10,354 nt of DNA from Eudoraea sp. (GTDB lineage Bacteria; Bacteroidota; Bacteroidia; Flavobacteriales; Flavobacteriaceae). The notes below the pieces were generated by a model. That model was not told where the DNA came from. It saw only the letters and a program-made list of their open reading frames with translations, and did not search any database. Position numbers and translations under genes: made by a program. Below, piece after piece: positions 1-8,305 of the stretch. The stretch is taken from assembly GCA_013042925.1 (NCBI GenBank), contig JABDPH010000139.1, forward strand, positions 1 through 10,354, given 5' to 3'. Positions within the stretch are counted from its first letter, which is position 1; each line of letters starts with the position of its first letter.

Positions 1-1053
1 TAATACTACCATCCGGCCATCAATTCCTTTAAGTATTAAATCGAGTGCAAGATTACCGTATGCCGTAGGTACCACTGAATCAATAAAATCAGGATCGCCA
101 CAGCGGACCATATAACCCAGTTTCTGATTGATTACATTAACGCGGTTTCCATTATTATATTTAGGAGATATTTTTTTTAATGCAAGAGAGACTTCATCCC
201 CAATACCACCAAGCTTAGCATGGCCAAAAGCATCTTTTTCCATACCCTCAAATTTCATTTCGCCGCCTTCAAAAGTGGCACCTTCAGAAATAAGTACTAT
301 TGAATAGTTGCTCGGATTTTTATTTCTATCCTCTGTAAGCAACTCGGCCAGCAATTCAATATTGAAAGGTACTTCCGGGATAAGGCATCTATTGGCTGCT
401 CCTGCCAAAGTTGGTAGCATAGCAGTAAATCCTGCATAGCGTCCAAATACTTCTAATACCAGAAAACGTTCATGAGAGCCTGCTGCCGTTCGTAGACTAT
501 TGGTAAGGCTAATTGTCCTGGTAACACATGTGCTAAAACCAATGCAATAATCTGTACCGGGGACATCATTATCCATGGTTTTTGGAATGGCCATAACCTT
601 CACACCCTTTTTGAACAAATGAACCGCATAGCTAAGGGTATCATCCCCGCCAATAGCAATCAAATAGTCAACACCGAGCCAATCAAGATTTTTAATTACC
701 TCAGGTGTTAGATCATTTATCTCTTTATCATAGGTGTCTCTTAAATGAGCCGGGACCATTAATTTTGAAACATGACTTGCCCTCGTCCTTGATGTATGAA
801 GGAAAGTCCCCCCGGTTCTTGCAGCTTTGTTTACTACAACCTGTGAAAGTTCTGTAAAATTATTGCTGTTGTCGTGCTTGCTGTTTCTTTCAATATCTAT
901 TAATCCCCTCCATCCTCTTCTAAACCCAATTACTCTGTAACCCTCGCGTATTGCTCTGAAGGTAACAGCCCTGATTGCCGGATTAAGTCCGGGAACATCT
1001 CCGCCGCCAGTTAAAATACCGATAGTGCCTTTACTTTTCTTAGTTTTTGCCAT
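1..1053 (-). CDS. 6-phosphofructokinase, pyrophosphate-type signature (C-terminus beyond window edge)
   Basis: Phosphorylates fructose 6-phosphate at C1 to fructose 1,6-bisphosphate in cytoplasmic glycolysis. I translated 351 residues by hand from the ATG at 1053; the frame stays open to base 1, so the C-terminus is missing. Visible family motifs are the N-terminal phosphate loop TGGGDVPGLN (15-24), GGDDT (135-139), PKTMDND (157-163, with catalytic Asp161), FGRYAG (203-208, equivalent to the usual MGR substrate loop but with Phe for Met) and ISEGA (255-259). Asp138 and Lys158 occupy the positions that are both Gly (104 and 124) in ATP-dependent E. coli PfkA; the Asp/Lys pair is typical of PPi-dependent enzymes. 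Phosphate donor is therefore inferred to be PPi, which would make the step reversible. Symbols pfp or pfkA could both be argued. It is divergent from the aldolase of the next glycolytic step. Family assignment is very secure, donor less so. Confidence 0.95.
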   Translation of the reverse strand, partial: MAKTKKSKGTIGILTGGGDVPGLNPAIRAVTFRAIREGYRVIGFRRGWRGLIDIERNSKHDNSNNFTELSQVVVNKAARTGGTFLHTSRTRASHVSKLMVPAHLRDTYDKEINDLTPEVIKNLDWLGVDYLIAIGGDDTLSYAVHLFKKGVKVMAIPKTMDNDVPGTDYCIGFSTCVTRTISLTNSLRTAAGSHERFLVLEVFGRYAGFTAMLPTLAGAANRCLIPEVPFNIELLAELLTEDRNKNPSNYSIVLISEGATFEGGEMKFEGMEKDAFGHAKLGGIGDEVSLALKKISPKYNNGNRVNVINQKLGYMVRCGDPDFIDSVVPTAYGNLALDLILKGIDGRMVVL

Positions 1054-1187
1054 GTTATATTCTAATTAAATTTTCAATTCAATTCACTTAATACCTTGGA
1101 TTGTTAAAGTAGTAAATTATGATGATAATCTTATTATTCTTGGGCAAAAAAACTCTAAAATCAACCTTAAAAATGCTTTAATCGGCG

Positions 1188-1195
1188 TATCTTTA
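1188..1195 (+). promoter_or_regulatory. Candidate -7 box of fbaB promoter
   Basis: TATCTTTA matches the Bacteroidota -7 consensus TAnnTTTG at all fixed positions except the last. It lies 25 nt before the ATG at 1221, almost the same distance as the perfect box ahead of tsaD. No TTG -33 element is seen at the usual spacing, so this is a weak call. If real, transcription would start near 1202, after the upstream ATG at 1197. Confidence 0.4.
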
Positions 1196-1220
1196 TATGT
1201 CGATTGAAAACACAATAATT

Positions 1221-2273
1221 ATGTCATTTAACATTGAGAAAATTTTAGGCAAAGAAGCTAATTACCTGTTAGATCACAAGTGTAACACGGTAAAAAAAGA
1301 ACATCTACATCTACCCGGTCCGGATTTCGTGGATCGTGTTATGACCACTTCAGACAGAAATCCTGTCGTACTTCGCAATATGCAAACTCTCTTCAACAAC
1401 GGACGTATGGGTGGCACAGGATATGTTTCTATTCTTCCTGTGGATCAAGGTATAGAACATACCGCGGGTGCATCATTTGCGCCAAATCCCATTTATTTTG
1501 ATCCTGAGAAGATTGTTGAACTTGCTATAGAAGGAGGTTGTAATGCTGTTGCTTCTACCCTTGGTGTTCTGGGCTCTGTTTCAAGAAAATATGCACATAA
1601 GATTCCATTTCTTCTTAAGTTGAACCATAATGAATTACTGACATACCCCAATAAGTTTGATCAGATTATGTTTGCGAGTGTAAATCAGGCTTTTGAAATG
1701 GGATGTATTGCTGTTGGTGCAACAATATACTATGGCTCCGAAGAAAGTACCAGACAAATTCAGGAAGTTACTGAGGCTTTTGAATATGCTCATGAACTTG
1801 GAATGGCAACTGTCTTATGGGCTTACCTCCGTAATCCTGGCTTTAAAAAAGACGGTAAAGACTATCATGTTTCTGCAGATGTAACCGGGCAAGCCAATCA
1901 TTTGGCGTCCACTATTCAGGCAGATATAGTAAAACAAAAGCAGGCTGAAAATAACGGAGGTTTCAAAGCCATAAATTTTGCCAAAACACACGAGAAAGTA
2001 TACTCAGAATTAACCACAGACCATCCAATTGATCTTACCAGATACCAAGTGGCGAATTGTCTTATGGGAAGGGCTGGCTTAATAAATTCCGGAGGTTCGT
2101 CTGGGGAAAACGATTTGGCTCAGGCCGTTAAAACTGCCGTAATTAATAAACGTGCCGGCGGTATGGGGTTAATATCCGGAAGAAAAGCTTTCCAAAAGCC
2201 AATGGCCGAAGGAGTTGAACTTTTAAATGCAATTCAAAATGTATATTTAGATGATAAAATTACAATTGCTTGA
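1221..2273 (+). CDS. fbaB: Class I fructose-bisphosphate aldolase (DhnA/FbaB type)
   Basis: Cleaves fructose 1,6-bisphosphate to dihydroxyacetone phosphate and glyceraldehyde 3-phosphate, and the reverse, through a lysine Schiff base. The whole protein aligns by eye with E. coli Fba[23 protein letters not shown]-like [74 protein letters not shown] and a C-terminal KITIA. The Schiff-base lysine should be the first Lys of IVKQK (residue 238 from this start). I chose ATG 1221 rather than the in-frame ATG at 1197 because it gives 350 residues beginning [13 protein letters not shown], matching the family N-terminus (E. coli FbaB is also 350 long), and because the candidate -7 box abuts the upstream ATG. 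It is divergent from phosphofructokinase and is followed by a strong terminator, so it is probably monocistronic. Confidence 0.97.
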   Translation: MSFNIEKILGKEANYLLDHKCNTVKKEHLHLPGPDFVDRVMTTSDRNPVVLRNMQTLFNNGRMGGTGYVSILPVDQGIEHTAGASFAPNPIYFDPEKIVELAIEGGCNAVASTLGVLGSVSRKYAHKIPFLLKLNHNELLTYPNKFDQIMFASVNQAFEMGCIAVGATIYYGSEESTRQIQEVTEAFEYAHELGMATVLWAYLRNPGFKKDGKDYHVSADVTGQANHLASTIQADIVKQKQAENNGGFKAINFAKTHEKVYSELTTDHPIDLTRYQVANCLMGRAGLINSGGSSGENDLAQAVKTAVINKRAGGMGLISGRKAFQKPMAEGVELLNAIQNVYLDDKITIA

Positions 2274-2336
2274 TTATTAATATTTTAATATAGTTTATAC
2301 AAATATAATTTAATCATAAATTACAAGTCTCTTGAT

Positions 2337-2367
2337 AAAACACCTCTGGAAAATGGGGTGTTTTTTT
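2337..2367 (+). terminator. Rho-independent terminator between convergent fbaB and tamB
   Basis: A 10-bp stem (left arm 2337-2346 AAAACACCTC, right arm 2355-2364 GGGGTGTTTT, with one T-G wobble) encloses an 8-nt loop and runs into seven T residues at 2361-2367. It lies 63 nt after the fbaB stop and 24 nt beyond the tamB stop on the other strand. The T-tract is strong on the plus strand; read from the minus strand the hairpin is followed by only four T residues, so it may work bidirectionally but less well for tamB. Confidence 0.85.
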
Positions 2368-2391
2368 ATACGTGCTACTCAGATTTAGGAA

Positions 2392-5300
2392 TCATAGTTT
2401 GGGAACATTAGGCTTAGAATAAAATCTTATTAAACTATCGTTCCCCATGACAGCATTAGGCACGGTAGCTGATGCCTGAGGCTCCTCTTCTTCAGCTTTC
2501 TTATTATTACTAAATATTTTTTTCATTAGTTCTTTGAAACTATTGAAATCTACCTCATATGAAATACCAATCCCCTGGGTATATCCCTGCTGTTCTGATA
2601 AAAACTGTTGTACTTGGTTTTCGCGGTTAAAGATCTTGGCACGGAGCGTACCTTCTTCATTTAATAATACCTGCACTTCCACATCTCCGGCAACAACAGT
2701 TTCACTTACTCCACCTACCGGTACTCCGAACCTGCCATTAAATAAAACTTTGTCACTTATTTGGGTAGATACCGTGACACCTATTCTGTCTTCCGTAGAA
2801 ATATCATTAGGATCCAGATAACCTTGCTCGTAGGTAACGCCAAAATCAAATTTATCATTGTTATCATCAAGAACCTGGTTTAATAAGCCGGAAGCAGTTT
2901 GAATTAAGTTTCCGGTGATGGCCTGCTGATTTATACCCGTTCCTTCACTTACAAAAGTTCCCTGGGCTAATAGAAAAAATGCATTTCGCTCTTCGATGGT
3001 CGGATCCTGGAGCCTGTATTCCAATTCAGATTTTACTGTTGAACTTGTACCCGGAAATTCAATACCCAAATCTATTGTAGGTCTTTCTAACTGATCTGTG
3101 AGCCTGATGATCACATCTGTAGGGATACGTCTGCTGTACCCCGCATTATCCAGCAACGGAGCCGGATTTGCGTTCAGGGAATATACAGCTTCCATGTCCA
3201 GAGTGGCCTCCAGAGGAGATCCATCCCATACTATGCTTCCTCCCGGTTTAACGCTAAAAGTACGATCAATAATTCCCCCAAATTTGTAATTATATTCTCC
3301 GGTTACAACCACAAAATCGCCAAACATATTAAACTTGCCATTGGTGTTAATCTCAATATAAACAAGACCTGCCCCTGTTCCCTTCAATGAACTCCCGGTC
3401 TGAGGATCAACTACAATTTCTACTTCCGCATCAGGCGTAACATCTAAATCGAACCTTAATTCTAAACCATAGTATGCTTTTAACTGACGCTGCAAATCAA
3501 TACTTTCATCTTCATTTTTATTTATAAAGGTGATAAAAGAATAATCCCCCACCGAAGTTACATCGCTTATGGGTATTTTTAAAGACGTTCCTCTGGCTGT
3601 AGAACCTTCGAAATTAATATTCAATGCATTAGACGGACCAAATATTCGTCCTGTACCATTTACAAAACCGGAGCCGTAGTAAAGTTCATCTTCATCAAAT
3701 TCAGTATTGAGTATTAAAAACCTATCGTTTATGGTATTTATGTCTAAATCAAAATTCCATTTCTTAAAGAAATTATGCGTTATTGTTCCATCTAAAACAG
3801 CCTGTGTATTCAAGCTTACATCAGTTAGCGTTATATTCTGAAAATTAAAGGTCTGATCAGATAATCGTACCGCCGAATTTGCACCAAAATCGTAATCCAC
3901 ATTGAGATAAGGTACAGAAAGTCCCGCATTATTCATGGTTAAAAGACCATCAATGTATGGGTTTCTTATATCTCCTATAATTTGAGCAGTGCCATTGAGC
4001 TCTCCGCGAATATTGGATACAATATCCTTGCCCAACGGACTAAAGGGTTCCATATTAAAATTACTGAATGTTGCCACCAGATCTGCCTGAGGTATTTCTG
4101 CACCCATTGTCACCTTGCCAAAAACACCAAACTTCTCCAGTCCGTTTTCCTTAATTTGAGAATTTACAGAAAATTCAGAAAGGTCACGGTTTCCGACAAC
4201 ACCAATAGTCAGATTGCCCAAATCTATGTCGTTTACACTAAATTTAGAAATGTCCAAATTACATACAGGCAAATAAATATTGTCTTTTTGAAGTACGTTA
4301 AGTGTACCATTAATTTCACCTTTCAGATTAAGGCTATCAATTGCAGGGGTTATTTTGTTCAGAGAGACAATTTTAAATTGAAGTTCAAGATCCTTGTATG
4401 TGGAATCTGCAAGCCGGCCCCTTAACCTTATTTGTTCCCTGTTATCGTTATTCATTACTATTTCTTCAATAGTTATGCTATCCAGGGTGCTATTCACAAT
4501 TACTTTGTTCTTGTTATTACTTTCCCGATTCAGAATCCACGTATTACCCTTAAAGCTGACATCCGATTTTTTTAAGCCAATTACAGATTTATTACCGGGG
4601 TTGAACGTATGGTAAAAATTCAGATTATAACTATCATCATACTCACTTCCTCCTTTAAATTCCGTTCTAAAGAAGAGAGTGTCATTTAAGGTGGTATTAA
4701 TCAAATTAAAATCTTTAACATCATAATATGGGGTGGAAACATCCTGAACAGCGAGATAGGTATTAAAAAGAGGGTTTTTGTTATCAATCCTGAAATCAAT
4801 GCTGTCTAATTCATTACCGTAAGCCGAAATATAAGGCGATTTAAAATTGAGTTTAAAGTCTCCCTGATCCGCATTAATATTACCCCTGATAAAAGTATTG
4901 GGGCCAAAAGCAACCTCAGGAAAGAAAACTTCAACTATTTTATTGTAAATCTTAAAATTAAATGCCATTTCCTGACCTCCTGAAATTTCAAATGGTTTGT
5001 AATTTGTATAAATACTACCAATAGAATTTCTGACCAGGCGACCAAGTTCCCTTACTTTAAATTTCCCCTTCATAAATCCGGTAATTATATCCGGAGAATT
5101 AATTTCTATTGTCCTGGTGGAATCTTCAGAAAATGTGGATTCAATTTCGAAATCCTCAAAGTAATAAGTGTTATTTATATTCTGGTAATTTGTCTTTGTA
5201 AATTTTATATCCCCCTCAATACTCTGAAAAGAACTACCTGTAATGTCCATATTTACGTTACCCTTAAATACGGAAACGCTGTCATCTATAAAATTCAATA

Positions 5301-6897
5301 TTTTGAGATCTGCATAATCTACCGAGGCATTGAAGTTAAAACTACTTTTGTCTGAACTAAAATCTGCCAATCCCTCAAAACTAAACTTCAGATTCTCATC
5401 ATTACTTATTAAAGACCCATCAAACAGCTGATCCTTTAATATTCCTGATATCCTGACATCCTGATAATCGTAGTTATTGAAATTAACACTATACACCTGT
5501 CCAAAAACTTCGGTATTCAGATTCTTACTTACAAAACCTTTGCCCTCAACATTTACGTCGACAGTTGTTTTACCCAGACTTTTTTTATCTATAAATCGAC
5601 CTAAATCAAAATCAATCAGGGATACAAATCCTTTATAACTCGCGTTGTCTATATTGTTTATTTCTGAAAGGGTAAGATCCACATAGCTGCTACCTATAGC
5701 CGTTCTAAGGTTTGCCCGGGTTTCAATAGATTTTTGGGTGATAAATGTTTCGCCCCTAACGGTAAACTGTCCTAATTTTTGAAAAATGGAGGGTAATGAT
5801 TTACCCAATATTTGCGGCAACAAGGATCTTAGCTCGTAATAGCTGGTTGAAATATCTTTAATCTGAGCATCGAGCTCAAAAGGACCGCCTTTGGTAAATA
5901 AATTTTTAAAGTTAAAATCTCCTCTAATCCCTGTATTATCTGATAGAAGAAACAAGCGTTCTACATTCAGGTCATTTAGAACCCCATTTACATTTGCTGA
6001 AAAATTCACCAATTTATCTGATCCGAATTGGTTCCACAACATATTTATTTCGTCCAAAGCAACCGAGGAATCTGTAAAATCTGCATTTAGATTTACTTTG
6101 TCTACAAATTGCACCAGATCTTCCCGGATATAATTAAATTCCAGATTGCCAACAATATTTGATTTGGGGGTTCGGATTTGAAGTGAATCAAATTGCATTT
6201 GTTCCCTTGTATACTTAAAGCTTGTAGCGAGTTTTTCAACATCGATTCCCAGCGCACTTTTAAATGATAAATCTTCGATGACGGTAGTGACATCGGGCCC
6301 TAATATCAAGAAATCAGTGGCTTCTATATTCAGGTCTCTGAAGTTTAAAACCTCTACTTTTTCCTTATTCATGTCCGTTAACCGGAATGCACTATTGCTT
6401 ATTTGCACATCAGATGAACTAAAAAAGAAAGGCGGCTTATTAGGGTCTCTGGGCTTTTTATCATCTAACTTATCTACAAAAACACCGAGATTATTATCAT
6501 CTTCGCCTTCATATGTTTTTAGATTAAAAAGCAGTCCCTCTATATCTATATCCCCAAATTGCAATTTCCCATTGACAAGATTTCGAACACTCAAGATAGA
6601 AGTAGAAAGTTCCTGAATATATATAAGCGTGTCCTGCTTATAATCTTCAACATAAACATCCTTAATGGCAGTATCCCATGTAATAAGTGATATTCTAAGT
6701 CTGTCTATATTGATATTGGTGCCAAACTCCTTGTTCAAAGTTTTGGTTGCATACTGCGCAAGCCTGGTTTGAATTGCCGGTAGTGATAGTATTATAGTGC
6801 CAAAAACGCAAGCCAGCAGGAAGACTAAAAGCGTTCTTACGATTATTTTTCTCAGTTTTTTGATAGGGCTATTATGTTTTACCTTTGTACTACCAAT
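2392..6897 (-). CDS. tamB: TamB-family translocation/assembly module protein (inner-membrane anchored, spans periplasm)
   Basis: Very large envelope protein, about 1,450-1,500 residues. TamB proteins are held in the inner membrane by an N-terminal helix and span the periplasm as a long beta-rich groove, acting in outer-membrane protein assembly and, in related AsmA-like proteins, lipid transport. The long central part is rich in alternating hydrophobic/polar beta strands with many NxNGxxxDL-type turns. The C-terminal TamB domain (old name DUF490) covers roughly the last 500 residues, including DPQTGSSLKGTGAG, GEYNYKFGG and LLAQGTFVSEG. A charged, probably disordered tail follows (KKAEEEEPQ...). 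The first standard start codon is TTG 6738, but in-frame translation continues upstream through a basic stretch (KKLRK) and a hydrophobic anchor, VRTLLVFLLACVFGTIILSL (6840-6781), to a TAG at 6943-6945. No ATG, GTG or TTG exists there; I set the start at ATT 6897 provisionally. Family is secure, start is not. Confidence 0.9.
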   Translation of the reverse strand: MGSTKVKHNSPIKKLRKIIVRTLLVFLLACVFGTIILSLPAIQTRLAQYATKTLNKEFGTNINIDRLRISLITWDTAIKDVYVEDYKQDTLIYIQELSTSILSVRNLVNGKLQFGDIDIEGLLFNLKTYEGEDDNNLGVFVDKLDDKKPRDPNKPPFFFSSSDVQISNSAFRLTDMNKEKVEVLNFRDLNIEATDFLILGPDVTTVIEDLSFKSALGIDVEKLATSFKYTREQMQFDSLQIRTPKSNIVGNLEFNYIREDLVQFVDKVNLNADFTDSSVALDEINMLWNQFGSDKLVNFSANVNGVLNDLNVERLFLLSDNTGIRGDFNFKNLFTKGGPFELDAQIKDISTSYYELRSLLPQILGKSLPSIFQKLGQFTVRGETFITQKSIETRANLRTAIGSSYVDLTLSEINNIDNASYKGFVSLIDFDLGRFIDKKSLGKTTVDVNVEGKGFVSKNLNTEVFGQVYSVNFNNYDYQDVRISGILKDQLFDGSLISNDENLKFSFEGLADFSSDKSSFNFNASVDYADLKILNFIDDSVSVFKGNVNMDITGSSFQSIEGDIKFTKTNYQNINNTYYFEDFEIESTFSEDSTRTIEINSPDIITGFMKGKFKVRELGRLVRNSIGSIYTNYKPFEISGGQEMAFNFKIYNKIVEVFFPEVAFGPNTFIRGNINADQGDFKLNFKSPYISAYGNELDSIDFRIDNKNPLFNTYLAVQDVSTPYYDVKDFNLINTTLNDTLFFRTEFKGGSEYDDSYNLNFYHTFNPGNKSVIGLKKSDVSFKGNTWILNRESNNKNKVIVNSTLDSITIEEIVMNNDNREQIRLRGRLADSTYKDLELQFKIVSLNKITPAIDSLNLKGEINGTLNVLQKDNIYLPVCNLDISKFSVNDIDLGNLTIGVVGNRDLSEFSVNSQIKENGLEKFGVFGKVTMGAEIPQADLVATFSNFNMEPFSPLGKDIVSNIRGELNGTAQIIGDIRNPYIDGLLTMNNAGLSVPYLNVDYDFGANSAVRLSDQTFNFQNITLTDVSLNTQAVLDGTITHNFFKKWNFDLDINTINDRFLILNTEFDEDELYYGSGFVNGTGRIFGPSNALNINFEGSTARGTSLKIPISDVTSVGDYSFITFINKNEDESIDLQRQLKAYYGLELRFDLDVTPDAEVEIVVDPQTGSSLKGTGAGLVYIEINTNGKFNMFGDFVVVTGEYNYKFGGIIDRTFSVKPGGSIVWDGSPLEATLDMEAVYSLNANPAPLLDNAGYSRRIPTDVIIRLTDQLERPTIDLGIEFPGTSSTVKSELEYRLQDPTIEERNAFFLLAQGTFVSEGTGINQQAITGNLIQTASGLLNQVLDDNNDKFDFGVTYEQGYLDPNDISTEDRIGVTVSTQISDKVLFNGRFGVPVGGVSETVVAGDVEVQVLLNEEGTLRAKIFNRENQVQQFLSEQQGYTQGIGISYEVDFNSFKELMKKIFSNNKKAEEEEPQASATVPNAVMGNDSLIRFYSKPNVPKL
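6859..6887 (+). promoter_or_regulatory. Bacteroidota-type promoter of the tsaD operon
   Basis: A perfect -7 box TACCTTTG (6880-6887, consensus TAnnTTTG) is preceded by TTTG at 6859-6862 with a 17-nt spacer, within the range reported for flavobacterial promoters. Transcription should begin near 6893, leaving a leader of about 19 nt before ATG 6912. The element lies inside the apparent 5' coding frame of divergent tamB. Confidence 0.75.
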
Positions 6898-6911
6898 TTT
6901 TGTTCCAAACC

Positions 6912-7937
6912 ATGAACGATAAACAAAATATTTATATCCTGGCTATTGAATCATCTTGTGATGATACATCAGCGGCTATTATGCATAATGACAAGATGCT
7001 CAGTAACGTGGTAGCCACGCAAAAAATTCATGAGGCATACGGAGGCGTTGTACCTGAACTTGCATCAAGAGCACACCAGCAAAATATTGTTCCGGTTGTA
7101 CACCAAGCGTTAGCCAAAGCAAATATCGACAAAAAACTAGTATCGGCCATAGCATTTACGCGCGGACCTGGACTATTAGGTTCTTTATTAGTAGGGACTT
7201 CATTTGCAAAATCACTTTCTTTAGGTCTGAATGTTCCATTAATAGAGGTTAATCATATGCAGGCACATATTTTAGCCCATTTCATAAAAGAAGGCGATAA
7301 AAAAGTTCCCTCCTTCCCATTTTTAGCTTTGACCATTAGTGGCGGACATACTCAAATAGTTTTGGTCAATGATTATTTTGATATGGAAATCCTTGGTGAA
7401 ACCCTTGACGATGCCGTCGGAGAGGCCTTTGATAAGAGTGCTAAAATTCTTGGCCTTCCGTATCCCGGAGGACCTTTTGTTGACAAGTATGCTGCCAAAG
7501 GAAATCCTACTGCTTTCCCCTTTCCAAAACCAAAAGTACAGGGGTTAAACTTTAGTTTTAGTGGTTTAAAGACCAGCATCTTGTATTTTATTCAGAAGGA
7601 AACACGTAAAAACCCAAATTTTATAGAACAGAATTTGAATGATATATGCGCCTCGATTCAATTTACAATCATTAATATATTGATGGATAAACTAAAGAAA
7701 GCTTCCAGGCAAACGGGTATCAAAGAAATAGCAATTGGTGGTGGCGTTTCGGCCAATTCCGGAATACGGCAGGCTTTAAAAGATAGTGAACTGAAATACG
7801 GATGGAATACCTATATACCTAAATTTGAATACTGTACCGATAATGCGGCGATGATTGGTATTGTAGGCTATTTAAAGTATATTGACGGGGTTTTTAGCGA
7901 TGAACGAATTGCCGCTAAGGCCAGGTATGTTATTTAA
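6912..7937 (+). CDS. tsaD: tRNA N6-adenosine threonylcarbamoyltransferase TsaD
   Basis: Transfers the threonylcarbamoyl group from threonylcarbamoyl-AMP to A37 of ANN-decoding tRNAs (t6A) in the cytoplasm, working with TsaB and TsaE after TsaC. It is a 341-residue Kae1/Gcp-family ASKHA protein. Motifs visible: ESSCDDT (13-19), metal-binding NHMQAH (His115, His119), SGGHT (143-147), DDAVGEAFDK (166-175), FSFSGLKT (214-221), GGGVSAN (276-282) and CTDNAAM (308-314, with Asp310 the expected metal ligand). All key residues are intact. I chose ATG 6912 over the in-frame TTG at 6885 because that TTG lies within the -7 box and the resulting length and N-terminus (MNDKQNIYILAIESSCDD) fit the family. 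First gene of a probable operon with the TfoX-N gene and rsmE. TsaB, TsaC and TsaE are not in the window. Confidence 0.98.
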   Translation: MNDKQNIYILAIESSCDDTSAAIMHNDKMLSNVVATQKIHEAYGGVVPELASRAHQQNIVPVVHQALAKANIDKKLVSAIAFTRGPGLLGSLLVGTSFAKSLSLGLNVPLIEVNHMQAHILAHFIKEGDKKVPSFPFLALTISGGHTQIVLVNDYFDMEILGETLDDAVGEAFDKSAKILGLPYPGGPFVDKYAAKGNPTAFPFPKPKVQGLNFSFSGLKTSILYFIQKETRKNPNFIEQNLNDICASIQFTIINILMDKLKKASRQTGIKEIAIGGGVSANSGIRQALKDSELKYGWNTYIPKFEYCTDNAAMIGIVGYLKYIDGVFSDERIAAKARYVI

Positions 7938-7954
7938 CCAATACCAAATTATGA

Positions 7955-8302
7955 ATGGCTTATAACGAGGAATTAGCAAAACGAATTCGACTTGCATTAA
8001 AACTATTCCCTGCATCCATAATCAAGGATTTCCAGGAAAAGAAAATGTTTGGAGGTCTAGCATTTTTGTATCGGGGTAAAATGACGGTTGGTATTATAAA
8101 AAATGATCTAATGGTTAGGGTCCTTTCTAATAAAGTGAATGCCTTACTTGCCAAAAACTATGTTCGCCCCATGGACTTCACAAATAGGCCCTTAAAAGAA
8201 TTTATATATGTCTCAGAGCAAGGCTTTAATACTGAGGAACAACTTCAACATTGGATAGAGCTAGGACTTGAACATGCAAGGAGTAAATTGAATGAAAAAT
8301 AA
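7955..8302 (+). CDS. TfoX N-terminal domain protein
   Basis: A 115-residue cytoplasmic protein made of a single TfoX/Sxy N-terminal domain (family PF04993 by recognition). Diagnostic features are KKMFGGLAFLYRGKM (29-43), DLMVRV (51-56), VRPMDF followed by RPLKEFIYV (70-86) and a conserved Trp100 near the C-terminal helix. E. coli Sxy/TfoX, a competence regulator acting with CRP, is about 200 residues and has a second C-terminal domain that is absent here, so a competence role should not be assumed; the stand-alone domain has no established function that I know of. It starts 17 bp after the tsaD stop and ends 22 bp before rsmE, so it is probably cotranscribed. An ATG at 7951 is ruled out because it meets a stop after four codons. 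Confidence 0.9.
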   Translation: MAYNEELAKRIRLALKLFPASIIKDFQEKKMFGGLAFLYRGKMTVGIIKNDLMVRVLSNKVNALLAKNYVRPMDFTNRPLKEFIYVSEQGFNTEEQLQHWIELGLEHARSKLNEK

Positions 8303-8305
8303 CTA

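Noticed and set aside
1054..1187. Promoter of the phosphofructokinase gene
   Set aside because: The reverse strand was searched for TAnnTTTG at 20-80 nt from the start; only poor matches such as TACTTTAA were seen.
3982..4425. 147-codon open frame on the plus strand inside tamB
   Set aside because: It is antisense to a well-supported beta-rich TamB reading frame, has no recognisable domain or promoter, and its composition is what the complement of tamB codons would give. The other short plus-strand frames within 2534-6616 were rejected for the same reason.
6736..6738. TTG 6738 as the tamB start
   Set aside because: It would remove the basic stretch and hydrophobic anchor that are clearly encoded in frame just upstream and are expected in TamB.
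6885..6911. TTG 6885 as the tsaD start
   Set aside because: It lies within the perfect -7 box and would have to be untranscribed from that promoter; ATG 6912 gives a normal TsaD N-terminus.
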